DNA of 9,082 nt from Mollicutes bacterium (GTDB lineage Bacteria > Bacillota_I > Bacilli_A > Izemoplasmatales > Izemoplasmataceae). The stretch spans positions 1-9,082 of the forward strand of contig PWKX01000142.1 in the NCBI GenBank assembly GCA_003559585.1, written 5' to 3'. Below, piece after piece: positions 1 to 6,917 of this stretch. How positions within the stretch are numbered: position 1 is the stretch's first letter; each line of letters starts with the position of its first letter. Below the pieces are notes generated by a model. It ran no database searches. It was given only the letters and a program-made list of their open reading frames with translations, and was not told the DNA's origin. A program made the position numbers and the translations under genes.

Positions 1-756
1 CATGATACACTTGGCATTCCCATTCAATATCTAAAGGTTATGGTTGGGTTTATGATCTTGTTGCATTTAATGATCATATTAAAATCATTTAACTGGGAAA
101 CAAATACCCAATTGACTTCAATTAATCGTATGAACAGAGCATTACACGATAAAAAAACGATTGTAACTAAATTGCATGATCAAGTGATACAAGCGTTATA
201 CGTGGCCGGTTTATCTTTAAACACTTTAAAAGACAACGGATTTGAACAAAACGATGACATTAACAACATTCAATCGCAATTAGACCAGGCCATGGCGCTA
301 CTGAGAAACATCATGAAAGAATCCGATAACCAAAACCTATTAGAAACAAAAGCTTTTAGAAATGCGGTGCAATCGATAGCCAATATATACTTTGAAGATA
401 ACTTCCCAACCTTTAAGATGACCAATCAACTGAGTACCTTGTCCCTACCCATCAGCCCTTACACCGTTAATCATCTTTATTACATCATACAAGAATCGTT
501 ATTAAACATTTCTAAGCATGCACATGCAACAAAGGTTGTTTTAACCCTCACACAAGAACTAAATTATTTAATCATTAACATTAAAGATAATGGTCAAGGG
601 TTTAACGTAGATGAAGTCTATGCTCATTCACAAGGCCTTAAAAGCATGAATCATCGTATTGAACAAGTTTCTGGTAAACTATTTATCACATCGAAACCGA
701 ATCATCATAAAAAACATGGCACACTGATTAAACTCATTGTTCCTTTAGAATACTAA
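1..756 (+). CDS. Sensor histidine kinase, HisKA_3 family (N-terminus cut by window edge)
   Basis: The kinase half of a two-component system: it autophosphorylates on His and passes the phosphate to the regulator encoded next. The reading frame is open to base 1, so the ATG at 40 is probably internal; it lies in a hydrophobic stretch that looks like the last membrane helix. Counting from that Met: helix at about 1-17; dimerisation/phosphoacceptor H-box KLHDQVIQAL with His46; then a HATPase_c domain with N-box (Glu152, Asn156, followed by KHA), G1 box DNGQGF (183-188) and a G2-like GLKSMNHRI (199-207). The LHDxxxQ form of the H-box is typical of the NarX/DegS/LiaS class, whose partners are NarL/LuxR regulators, and this matches the neighbour. 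The sensing part lies outside the window, so the stimulus cannot be told. Stop TAA is 25 nt before the regulator start, implying one operon. Confidence 0.93.
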   Translation, partial: HDTLGIPIQYLKVMVGFMILLHLMIILKSFNWETNTQLTSINRMNRALHDKKTIVTKLHDQVIQALYVAGLSLNTLKDNGFEQNDDINNIQSQLDQAMALLRNIMKESDNQNLLETKAFRNAVQSIANIYFEDNFPTFKMTNQLSTLSLPISPYTVNHLYYIIQESLLNISKHAHATKVVLTLTQELNYLIINIKDNGQGFNVDEVYAHSQGLKSMNHRIEQVSGKLFITSKPNHHKKHGTLIKLIVPLEY

Positions 757-769
757 TACATCACAAACT

Positions 770-784
770 GAGGTGATCGCATTG
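770..784 (+). promoter_or_regulatory. Ribosome binding site that decides a TTG start
   Basis: GAGGTGATC (770-778) is a nine-base perfect complement of the conserved 3' end of bacterial 16S rRNA. The TTG at 782-784 sits 8 nt after the GAGG core, the normal distance. The in-frame GTG at 773 is part of this site and cannot be served by it. Confidence 0.75.
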
Positions 785-1402
785 GCCAATATCTGCATCG
801 TTGATGATCATGAAATTGTCCGAACAGGCATCAAAAACTTGCTGAGTAAAACCAATAAATATCAACATATTTACTCAGTTGGCACCATTAAATCCATGAT
901 TCAGTGTATGGAACATCATCAGATAGATTTGGTGTTGCTTGATTTAAAACTTGAACAAGAAAGTGGCATCTCTGCCGCCATTCAAATAAAGAAAACATGG
1001 CCAAACACAAAAGTATGTATATTATCTGGATTTATTGAAGGCCATTATGCCACCGAGGTTAAAACCATCGGCTTAGAAGGTTATGTGTTAAAAAACACTG
1101 ATTTTAACCATTTAATTAAAACCATCGACCAGATTTTAGCAGGTGAGATTGTATATGATAAAAAAATAGAATCATTGATTGACAATCAAACAATACCAAG
1201 TAAATTTAACAGCTTTTCTAAAAGACAAAAAGACATTTTAAATCTTTTGGTACTAGGTAAAACAAACAAAGAAATTGGTTATACTCTAGACATTCAAGAA
1301 AAAACGGTCCGCAATTACCTCACTGATTTATATAAAAAAATGAATGTCTCTAATCGTTCTGAAGCCGTATCATGTTTTTTACGCCTTAAAAGAGATGGCT
1401 AA
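782..1402 (+). CDS. Response regulator, NarL/LuxR family (REC + HTH)
   Basis: DNA-binding response regulator partnered with the upstream kinase. With the TTG start at 782 it has 206 residues, the usual NarL-family length. REC domain about 1-118: acidic pair in IVDDHE near residues 8-9, phosphoacceptor Asp54 in VLLDLKL, the switch Ser82 in ILSG and Lys104 in GYVLKN. A linker leads to a GerE/LuxR helix-turn-helix at about 145-200 (KRQKDILNLLVLGKTNKEIG, then TVRNYLTDLYKKMNV). A GTG at 773 would add three residues, but it lies inside the Shine-Dalgarno sequence and has no ribosome site of its own, so TTG 782 is preferred. The regulator likely controls its own operon and/or the lipoprotein gene 81 bp downstream, which has a palindrome at its promoter; that link is inference. 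No closer family member can be named from sequence alone. Confidence 0.93.
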   Translation: MANICIVDDHEIVRTGIKNLLSKTNKYQHIYSVGTIKSMIQCMEHHQIDLVLLDLKLEQESGISAAIQIKKTWPNTKVCILSGFIEGHYATEVKTIGLEGYVLKNTDFNHLIKTIDQILAGEIVYDKKIESLIDNQTIPSKFNSFSKRQKDILNLLVLGKTNKEIGYTLDIQEKTVRNYLTDLYKKMNVSNRSEAVSCFLRLKRDG

Positions 1403-1405
1403 AAA

Positions 1406-1417
1406 GGACAAATGTCC
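1406..1417. promoter_or_regulatory. Palindrome GGACA-AA-TGTCC, possible operator (or weak terminator)
   Basis: A perfect 5+5 bp inverted repeat with a 2-base centre, just after the response regulator stop and about 44 bp upstream of the predicted start of lipoprotein transcription. NarL/LuxR-type regulators bind short inverted repeats as dimers, and this distance suits an activator. It is flanked by TAAAAA (1400-1405) and TTTTTA (1421-1426), so as RNA it could also fold as GGAC-AAAT-GTCC followed by U-rich sequence. A 4-bp stem would be a weak terminator. Confidence 0.4.
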
Positions 1418-1422
1418 ATATT

Positions 1423-1449
1423 TTTACATCCTCAAAGTTGTGATACAAT
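1423..1449 (+). promoter_or_regulatory. Extended -10 promoter of the FMN lipoprotein gene
   Basis: TGATACAAT at 1441-1449 fits the extended -10 form TGnTAtAAT with one mismatch. A TTTACA at 1423-1428 resembles a -35 box but is only 15 bp away; extended -10 promoters often tolerate a weak -35. Transcription would start near 1456, leaving a leader of about 28 nt with the ribosome site in it. This suggests the lipoprotein can be transcribed apart from the two-component genes. Confidence 0.55.
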
Positions 1450-1468
1450 TCCCCTGTAAAACAATATT

Positions 1469-1474
1469 AGGAGG
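1469..1474 (+). promoter_or_regulatory. Ribosome binding site AGGAGG of the lipoprotein gene
   Basis: AGGAGG directly abuts an in-frame ATG at 1475 but lies 9 nt before the ATG at 1484. The latter spacing is usable, and it also gives a standard lipoprotein signal beginning MKK, so 1484 is taken as the start. Confidence 0.75.
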
Positions 1475-1483
1475 ATGATTTCA

Positions 1484-1918
1484 ATGAAAAAATTATTATC
1501 ATTATTATTTGTCTTAACCGCAGTATTTACACTGGCTGCTTGTGACACTGAAACTGAAGTTAGTTATGAAGATGGTCGTTACCGTGGCATTTATGTTGAC
1601 GGTGATGAGGTTCAAGTTGTCGTTCAATTTGATTTAGAGGACAACATCGTACAAAGTGTTCGTTTTAGACAACTGTATTACTCTGGGGTTGATTATCAAG
1701 ACTCTGAAGATGAAACCATTCAAGGACTTGAACAACAACACATTGATGCCTTTGAATACCTAATCGGCAAAGATATTAGAGATCATTTAAGTGATCTTTA
1801 TAACCCTGAAGATTTAGATATTGATGATGTTGATGCGTTTTCAGGCGCAACCATTCGTTCAAACAAAATCATTTCAGCGATTAGAGATGCCTTAAACCGT
1901 GGTGTTTACTCTTACTAA
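1484..1918 (+). CDS. FMN-binding domain lipoprotein (probable covalent flavoprotein)
   Basis: A 144-residue exported lipoprotein. The signal is MKK plus a hydrophobic helix and lipobox LAAC, with Cys20 as the predicted lipid-anchored residue, so the mature protein sits on the outer face of the membrane. An acidic region then leads into an FMN_bind-type domain: opening DGRYRGIYVDGDEV (about 30-43), an alternating beta pattern, and the motif DAFSGAT (117-123) near the C-terminus, followed by a helix ending AIRDALNRGVYSY. In the known family (RnfG, NqrC, extracellular electron-transfer proteins) the Thr of (S/T)GAT is joined to FMN by the flavin transferase ApbE; here that would be Thr123. Likely role: a surface redox carrier. 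No ApbE, quinone reductase or membrane partner is in the window, so donor and acceptor are unknown. It has its own promoter and terminator. Confidence 0.88.
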   Translation: MKKLLSLLFVLTAVFTLAACDTETEVSYEDGRYRGIYVDGDEVQVVVQFDLEDNIVQSVRFRQLYYSGVDYQDSEDETIQGLEQQHIDAFEYLIGKDIRDHLSDLYNPEDLDIDDVDAFSGATIRSNKIISAIRDALNRGVYSY

Positions 1919-1953
1919 TCACATTATTGGTGGTTAAAACATCTTAAAAAACT

Positions 1954-1985
1954 AAAAACCGGTTCGAAAACTGAACCGGTTTTTT
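1954..1985 (+). terminator. Rho-independent terminator after the lipoprotein gene
   Basis: Arms AAAAACCGGTTC (1954-1965) and GAACCGGTTTTT (1973-1984) pair over 12 bp around a 7-nt loop and run into a T tract. The opposite strand also ends the stem with a T-rich run, so it may act in both directions as a backstop for the converging pdh operon. Confidence 0.88.
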
Positions 1986-1991
1986 GCTTAT

Positions 1992-2025
1992 AAAAAAGTC
2001 AGTCACCATTGAAGGCAACTGACTT
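1992..2025 (-). terminator. Rho-independent terminator of the pdh operon
   Basis: On the minus strand AAGTCAGT (2025-2018) pairs with ACTGACTT (2003-1996) around a 14-nt loop, which can form a further 2-bp CC/GG helix, and is followed by a run of T. It begins 6 nt after the pdhD stop codon. Confidence 0.85.
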
Positions 2026-2031
2026 AACACA

Positions 2032-3405
2032 CTATATATGAATCGGTTTATCTAAAATGCCATGTGCGGTTTCATGCAACATCTCTGATAAGGTAGGATG
2101 AGGGTGAATGGCGTTCGCGATATCGGCCGCAGTCGTTTCTAAGTTCATGCCTAAAACCGCTTCTGAGATGAGTTCAGTGGCAGAATCACTTAAGATATGC
2201 ACACCGATGATTTCATTGTACGGTTTTGAAGCAAGCATTTTGACCATACCGATTGTTTGATTTTCAGCTAAAGCTTTACCGTTTGCGCTCAATGGGAAGG
2301 TCGAGACTTTATAGTCAATGCCTTCTTTTTTTGCCTCTTCTTCAGTTAAGCCAATTTGTGCGATTTCAGGGAATGTGTAAATGCCTGAAGGCACTTTGCT
2401 GTAATCAACAGGTATCGCCTCACCGTGAATGTCTTCAACGGCTGTGATGCCCTCTTTACTAGCCACGTGTGCTAACATGTATTTACCGTTAACATCACCA
2501 ATCGCATACACGTCTTCAATGTTGGTTTTAAGTAGCGTGTCTGTTTTAATAAATCCATTTTCAAGTTCTAAGTCTAAGTTCTCTAAACCATCCATATTAG
2601 GTTTCATGCCGGCTGAGAGTAAGATCTTATCAGCATCTAAGGTTTTGGTTTCTCCATCTTGTTCATATGTGATGTTATCTTTAGATACTTTATTGACTGT
2701 TGCGTTAACTTCGAACTTGATTTTCGCTTTTTTCAGTGTTTTTTTAAACATGTCTTTGATTTCTTGGTCGACACCTAACAAGATGTCTTTTTCTCGTTCT
2801 AAAATGGTGACTTTGGTTCCAAGTGTCGCAAAAATTGTCGCAAACTCGATGCCAATCACGCCACCGCCAATGATGACTAAGTTTTTAGGTTGGTCTTTCA
2901 AATCAAGGATGCCTTTTGATGTTACCACATACCCTGAGGTTAAACCATCTTTCAACCCATCAATTGGTGGGACAAATGGTGAAGCGCCCGTTGCGATGAT
3001 GAGTTTTTTTGTCTTTAATGTATCATCACCCACGTTGATGGTATGGTTGTCTTTAACAACCGCTTTGCCATCATAGACATCGACTTTGTTTTTCTTAAAT
3101 AAGTAGCTCACACCACCGGTTAATTTTTTTACGATTTTGTTTTTACGTTTCATCATGTTTGCAAAATTAACACTGAATGCATCCTTTTCAACATCGATGC
3201 CATAATCTTTTGCTTGTTTAAAGTTTTTGTAGACTTTAGCGCTGTTTAACAAGGCTTTGGTGGGAATACATCCCCAGTTTAAGCAAACACCGCCAATGCT
3301 TTCCTTTTCTATAACGGCTACATTTAAACCAAGTTGTGCGGCTTTGATCGCCGCAACATAGCCGCCTGGGCCTGTGCCGATAATGGTTAAATCGTATTGT
3401 TTCAT
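2032..3405 (-). CDS. pdhD: Dihydrolipoyl dehydrogenase (E3 of pyruvate dehydrogenase)
   Basis: FAD-dependent E3 that reoxidises dihydrolipoyl groups on E2 and passes electrons to NAD+. It has 457 residues, near the usual length for E3 without an added lipoyl domain. Seen in order: FAD-binding GTGPGG (10-15); redox disulfide GGVCLNWGCIPTK with Cys41 and Cys46; a second glycine-rich motif GGGVIG (180-185) for NAD; the flavin-binding AIGDVNG (301-307); and the C-terminal catalytic HPHPTLSE with His436 and Glu441. All catalytic parts are present. The start ATG is preceded by TAGGAG, whose TAG is the pdhC stop codon, so the two genes are tightly linked (12-nt gap). As last gene of the operon it is followed by a terminator. 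E3 may also serve other lipoyl enzymes, but none is seen here. Confidence 0.97.
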   Translation of the reverse strand: MKQYDLTIIGTGPGGYVAAIKAAQLGLNVAVIEKESIGGVCLNWGCIPTKALLNSAKVYKNFKQAKDYGIDVEKDAFSVNFANMMKRKNKIVKKLTGGVSYLFKKNKVDVYDGKAVVKDNHTINVGDDTLKTKKLIIATGASPFVPPIDGLKDGLTSGYVVTSKGILDLKDQPKNLVIIGGGVIGIEFATIFATLGTKVTILEREKDILLGVDQEIKDMFKKTLKKAKIKFEVNATVNKVSKDNITYEQDGETKTLDADKILLSAGMKPNMDGLENLDLELENGFIKTDTLLKTNIEDVYAIGDVNGKYMLAHVASKEGITAVEDIHGEAIPVDYSKVPSGIYTFPEIAQIGLTEEEAKKEGIDYKVSTFPLSANGKALAENQTIGMVKMLASKPYNEIIGVHILSDSATELISEAVLGMNLETTAADIANAIHPHPTLSEMLHETAHGILDKPIHI

Positions 3406-3417
3406 GGTTTCACGCTC

Positions 3418-4782
3418 CTAACTAAGTAGTAATAACATGGGATCGTTCAAATACGCTTTTAATTTTACCATGAAACGACCCGCATCGCCACCATCAATGA
3501 TACGATGATCTACAGAAAGTGATACTGGGAAGATATCACGGACTTCAATCTCACCGTCGATGACGACTGGTTTTTTCTCAATCGCACCCATACCTAAAAT
3601 GGCAACTTCAGGATGGTTGATGACCGGGGTGCCTAATTTAGCACCAAAAGCACCATAGTTTGTGACTGAGAAGGTGGTATCTTTCAAATCATCTAAACTC
3701 ACTTTTCGATCGCGCGCTTTTTGAGCAAGACTTTGTGATTCTTTAGCCAGTTCGATGATTGATTTTTGATCAGCATCTTTAATGTTAGGAACGATTAAAC
3801 CATCAGGGGTATCGACCGCAATGCCGATATTATAGTAGTCTTTATAAATGATTTCTTCGTTTTCATGGTCAAAGCTGGCGTTAAAGACTGGGAACTCTTT
3901 TAACGTTAACAAGACCGCCTTCATAATCAGTGGTAAGTACGTGATTTTAACATCATCACCAACAATGTTTTTTTGTTTTTCGCGAAATTTGACCATTTCA
4001 CTCACATCAAATTCATCCATCACTGTGGTCGCGGGAATGAGTGCGTTAGAACGGTCCATCGCTTTAACGATTGATTGACGTAATTTGGTGATTTTTTCAC
4101 GTCTAGTGCCATCTTCACGGACTTTTGGCATGTCATATGATGGACGTGTCGTGGTTGTTTTGGCACTTGATGAAGCTGTTTGTTCAGAAGAAGCATCCGA
4201 TGCTTCAACATCTTTTTTCATCACACGGCCTTCTGGACCGCTACCTTTAATGGTATTGATGTCGATGCCTTTGTCTTTAGCTAGTTTGCGTACAAACGGT
4301 GTGGCTAGCGCTTTTTTGGTGTCACTTGCTTCTTGTTTAGATGCGCTATGTTCATTGCTCGCAGGCATGACTTCGTCACTAACTTCAACCGATCCAACCA
4401 CACTAGCCCCTGATTCACCAGCGGATTCTGTTTTTGTTGATGATTCATCATCGTCATCATCATCATCGTCTGATGCGTCGTTGTCTGTTGGTTTTTCTGC
4501 TTTTTCAGCTGATTCATCGTTTGGTGCTTCTTCCTCATCGTCACCTGAACCATCGTCAATCACAGCTAAAACCTCACCGACATGGATGGTTTCTCCAACT
4601 TCTGCGCCTTTTTTCTTTAAGATGCCTGATTCAGGGGCAGGAATTTCAGCGTTAACTTTATCGGTTTCAATGACAACGATGGTCTCGCCTTCTTCAACGG
4701 TATCGCCAACGTCATAATGCCATTTTAAAACGACGCCTTCATGAATCCCTTCACCGATATCTGCGAATTTAAAATTTATCAT
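3418..4782 (-). CDS. pdhC: Dihydrolipoyl acetyltransferase (E2 of pyruvate dehydrogenase)
   Basis: E2 core of the complex: its swinging lipoyl arm takes the acetyl group from E1 and hands it to CoA. It has 454 residues. Lipoyl domain 1-77 with lipoylated Lys42 in ETDKVNAE; only one such domain. Linker about 78-155, strongly acidic and Ser-rich with eight Asp in a row at 105-112. Peripheral subunit-binding domain about 157-193 (TPFVRKLAKDKGI, GSGPEGRVMKKDV). A second, Ser/Thr-rich linker at about 194-215. Catalytic acetyltransferase domain from about 228 to the end, with active-site DHRIIDGG (His426, Asp430). The E2 of 2-oxoglutarate or branched-chain complexes share these folds; PDH is chosen because of the pdhAB neighbours. 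The start has AAGGAG upstream, overlapping the pdhB stop; the gap is 11 nt. Confidence 0.95.
   Translation of the reverse strand: MINFKFADIGEGIHEGVVLKWHYDVGDTVEEGETIVVIETDKVNAEIPAPESGILKKKGAEVGETIHVGEVLAVIDDGSGDDEEEAPNDESAEKAEKPTDNDASDDDDDDDDESSTKTESAGESGASVVGSVEVSDEVMPASNEHSASKQEASDTKKALATPFVRKLAKDKGIDINTIKGSGPEGRVMKKDVEASDASSEQTASSSAKTTTTRPSYDMPKVREDGTRREKITKLRQSIVKAMDRSNALIPATTVMDEFDVSEMVKFREKQKNIVGDDVKITYLPLIMKAVLLTLKEFPVFNASFDHENEEIIYKDYYNIGIAVDTPDGLIVPNIKDADQKSIIELAKESQSLAQKARDRKVSLDDLKDTTFSVTNYGAFGAKLGTPVINHPEVAILGMGAIEKKPVVIDGEIEVRDIFPVSLSVDHRIIDGGDAGRFMVKLKAYLNDPMLLLLS
4447..4470 (-). repeat. GAT/GAC trinucleotide tract coding for eight Asp in the E2 linker
   Basis: Eight consecutive Asp codons (mostly GAT, two GAC) at residues 105-112 of PdhC, inside a wider Asp/Glu/Ser region (about 76-120). 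Trinucleotide runs like this can change length by slippage without shifting frame. The two GAC interruptions would reduce slippage. Confidence 0.85.
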
Positions 4783-4793
4783 GGTTTCACTCC

Positions 4794-5774
4794 TTATTCA
4801 AAGTTTGCCAGTTTTTTAATGGCTTGTGCGATGCGTTTTTGATCAACAATGTGGTGATGTTCACCTTTTGGCAACGGCACGGTAATGTCTGGCGAGGTTA
4901 AACGAACAGGTTGTGCTTCTAAGTGGAAGAACGCCCCTTCGTTGACACGGCTGATAAGCTCTGCGCCGATGCCCAGTGTTTTTACCGCTTCATGAACGAC
5001 TAAGAAACGACCGGTTTTTTTCACTGATTCAACGACTGTTTCTGAGTCCATTGGGGCGATGGTTCTTAAGTCGATGACTTCAACAGAAATGCCTTCGTCT
5101 TTAAGACTTTCGATGGCTTTTAAGGTATCGCGCATCATAGCGCCCCAAGAGACTACGGTCACATCTGAGCCTTCTTGTACGACGCGTGCTTTACCGATTT
5201 CTACCGTGTATTCTTCTTCTGGGACTTCTTGTTTGAAGGCACGATAGATTTTTTTAGGTTCAAAATAAATCACAGGATCGTTATCTTTTATGGCCGCTGT
5301 TAAGAGGCCTTTCGCATCATATGGGGTTGAAGGGATGACAAGTTTAAGCCCTGGGATATGTGCGAATAAGGTTTCTAGTGATTCACTGTGATGTTCAAGC
5401 GCTCTAACACCGCCACCATATGGCATTCTTAACACCATAGGAACGCTGTATTTACCGCGTGAGCGGTTACGCATTCTTGCCATATGCATGGCGATTTGGT
5501 TATAGCCTGGGAACATGAAACCTGAGAACTGAATTTCAGCCACCGGTCTAAGTCCGTTAATGGCCATCCCAACACCGGCACCAATGATGCCTGCCTCAGC
5601 GATTGGGGTGTCAAACACACGGTCTTTACCAAATTTCTTTTGTAGTCCTGCGGTAACGCGGAATACGCCGCCTTCAAAACCAGCGTCTTCTCCGAAGACA
5701 ACCACAGATTTGTCTTTTTCCATTTGTTGTTCTAAGGTATGGTTGATGGCGCCAAGTAAGGTTAAGGTTGCCAT
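4794..5774 (-). CDS. pdhB: Pyruvate dehydrogenase E1 component, beta subunit
   Basis: Beta half of the thiamine-diphosphate-dependent E1, which decarboxylates pyruvate and acetylates the E2 lipoyl group; works as an alpha2beta2 tetramer with PdhA. From ATG 5774 it has 326 residues, the typical size. Seen: VVFGEDAGFEGGVF, a transketolase pyrimidine-binding domain with the TPIAEAG motif (Glu60, the residue expected to contact the thiamine ring), the conserved ALEHHSES motif (His128-His129), and a C-terminal transketolase domain (VTVVSWGAM, VIDLRTIAPMD, VVHEA). A GTG at 5789 would add five residues, but it overlaps the GAGGGTGA ribosome site; the ATG at 5774 lies one base after the pdhA stop, the usual layout for coupled translation. 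The assignment to PDH rather than branched-chain dehydrogenase rests on the operon and on PdhA. Confidence 0.95.
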   Translation of the reverse strand: MATLTLLGAINHTLEQQMEKDKSVVVFGEDAGFEGGVFRVTAGLQKKFGKDRVFDTPIAEAGIIGAGVGMAINGLRPVAEIQFSGFMFPGYNQIAMHMARMRNRSRGKYSVPMVLRMPYGGGVRALEHHSESLETLFAHIPGLKLVIPSTPYDAKGLLTAAIKDNDPVIYFEPKKIYRAFKQEVPEEEYTVEIGKARVVQEGSDVTVVSWGAMMRDTLKAIESLKDEGISVEVIDLRTIAPMDSETVVESVKKTGRFLVVHEAVKTLGIGAELISRVNEGAFFHLEAQPVRLTSPDITVPLPKGEHHHIVDQKRIAQAIKKLANFE

Positions 5775-5775
5775 A

Positions 5776-6864
5776 TTATTCACCCTCACTTTCTTTTAAG
5801 TAAGCAAGATAGTCTTCTTTTTGTTTTTTAAGATCTTTAGGCATGGTTTCATAGTTGAAATCGAAAACATCATCTGGACCATACTGACCTGTTTTTTCAA
5901 CTTTTTTGAAGGTCTTGATGACGTATTGTTTCATCTCTTCTTGTAGTTTATCTTCTTTTTCTTGATTCCAAAGTTTTTTGTTTGATAAGTATTTTCTGAA
6001 GCGAATGAGTGGGTCTTTGGTTTTCCACTCTTCTACTTCCTCATCAGAACGGTAAATAGAAGGGTCATCACTGGTGGTATGTGGTCCTAAACGGTACGTA
6101 AAGGCTTCAATCAGTGTTGGTCCTTCGCCGTTTCTAGCACGCTTTAAGGCTTCTTGCGCCACGCGGTACATCGCTAAGACGTCATTACCGTCTACTTGTA
6201 TACCTGGGATGCCATAAGCAATGGCCTTTTGAGCGAGTGTTTTGGCTTTGGTTGCTTGAGCTCTTGGTGTTGAGATGGCGTATTGATTGTTTTGGATGAT
6301 GGTAATCATCGGTACATCATACACCGCACCAAAGTTAACGCCTTCGTGGAACTCCCCGTGTGAGGTCCCCCCGTCCCCGATATAAGTAAAGACGCTTTCG
6401 CCTTTTTCTAATATTTTTGATGCATACGCAATCCCAGCGGCATGGTTTACTTGTGAGCCGATTGGCACATTGACCGGCAATACATTCACACCTTCATCGA
6501 ACTGTGAACCACGTTCATTCCCGTACCAATATAGGTAGGATTGTTCTAAGGTTACCCCTTTGTAAAGCATAGCAGCAGCTTCTCTAAAGGCTGGGACTAA
6601 CCAGTCTTTTGTATCAGATGCGGCCATGGGTCCAATTTGGCAAGCTTCTTGACCTTGCACAGGGGCAAAGGTTAACATGCGGCCTTGACGTTGAAATTGT
6701 AAAGCTTTCACATCAGCCACTCTTGCAAGTACCATCGTGCGATACATCTTAAGTAATGTCTCATCGTCAATGTCTGGTTCTTCATCTTTGTTGATGACTT
6801 TTCCGTCTTTGTCTAAAACGGCAAACATTTCTTCTTTAAGTGGGTCATATTTTTCAAAAAACAT
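5776..6864 (-). CDS. pdhA: Pyruvate dehydrogenase E1 component, alpha subunit
   Basis: Alpha half of E1, which binds thiamine diphosphate and starts pyruvate decarboxylation. It has 362 residues, close to the Bacillus PdhA length. The thiamine-diphosphate motif runs from GDG (163-165) to QNNQYA (191-196). The active-site loop RLGPHTTSDDPSIYR (258-272) carries the conserved His262 and is followed by EWKTKDPLIRFRKYL, as in Gram-positive PdhA. The N-terminus (about 16-50, LDKDGKV then a Met/Arg helix) also resembles Gram-positive PDH more than branched-chain E1. First gene of pdhABCD: a terminator isolates it from fbp upstream, so it must have its own promoter. The start has AAGGAGG six bases before the ATG. 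The end overlaps the pdhB ribosome site. Confidence 0.96.
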   Translation of the reverse strand: MFFEKYDPLKEEMFAVLDKDGKVINKDEEPDIDDETLLKMYRTMVLARVADVKALQFQRQGRMLTFAPVQGQEACQIGPMAASDTKDWLVPAFREAAAMLYKGVTLEQSYLYWYGNERGSQFDEGVNVLPVNVPIGSQVNHAAGIAYASKILEKGESVFTYIGDGGTSHGEFHEGVNFGAVYDVPMITIIQNNQYAISTPRAQATKAKTLAQKAIAYGIPGIQVDGNDVLAMYRVAQEALKRARNGEGPTLIEAFTYRLGPHTTSDDPSIYRSDEEVEEWKTKDPLIRFRKYLSNKKLWNQEKEDKLQEEMKQYVIKTFKKVEKTGQYGPDDVFDFNYETMPKDLKKQKEDYLAYLKESEGE

Positions 6865-6870
6865 AGGATG

Positions 6871-6877
6871 CCTCCTT
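6871..6877 (-). promoter_or_regulatory. Ribosome binding site of pdhA
   Basis: AAGGAGG on the minus strand, 6 nt before the ATG at 6864, is a near-ideal Shine-Dalgarno site and fixes the operon's first start codon. Confidence 0.85.
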
Positions 6878-6917
6878 AATTTATAAAAATTTCAAATAAT
6901 TTTGTTGAAAAATAAAA

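Noticed and set aside
2429..3076. 215-codon + strand open frame inside pdhD
   Set aside because: Antisense shadow of a clearly intact dihydrolipoyl dehydrogenase; no recognisable domain.
4434..4480. CAT/ATC repeat looking like a short tandem array or His-rich peptide
   Set aside because: It is the complement of the Asp codon tract of PdhC; there are no spacers, so it is not a CRISPR array.
4085..4717. Long open frame of 210 codons on the + strand opposite pdhC, rich in Ser
   Set aside because: It is the antisense image of the Asp/Glu/Ser linker and lipoyl domain of pdhC, with low-complexity composition and no ribosome site that I can see. The minus-strand protein has full catalytic motifs.
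5774..5789. Upstream GTG start for pdhB adding five residues
   Set aside because: The GTG lies in the GAGGGTGA ribosome site serving the ATG at 5774, which follows the pdhA stop by one base.
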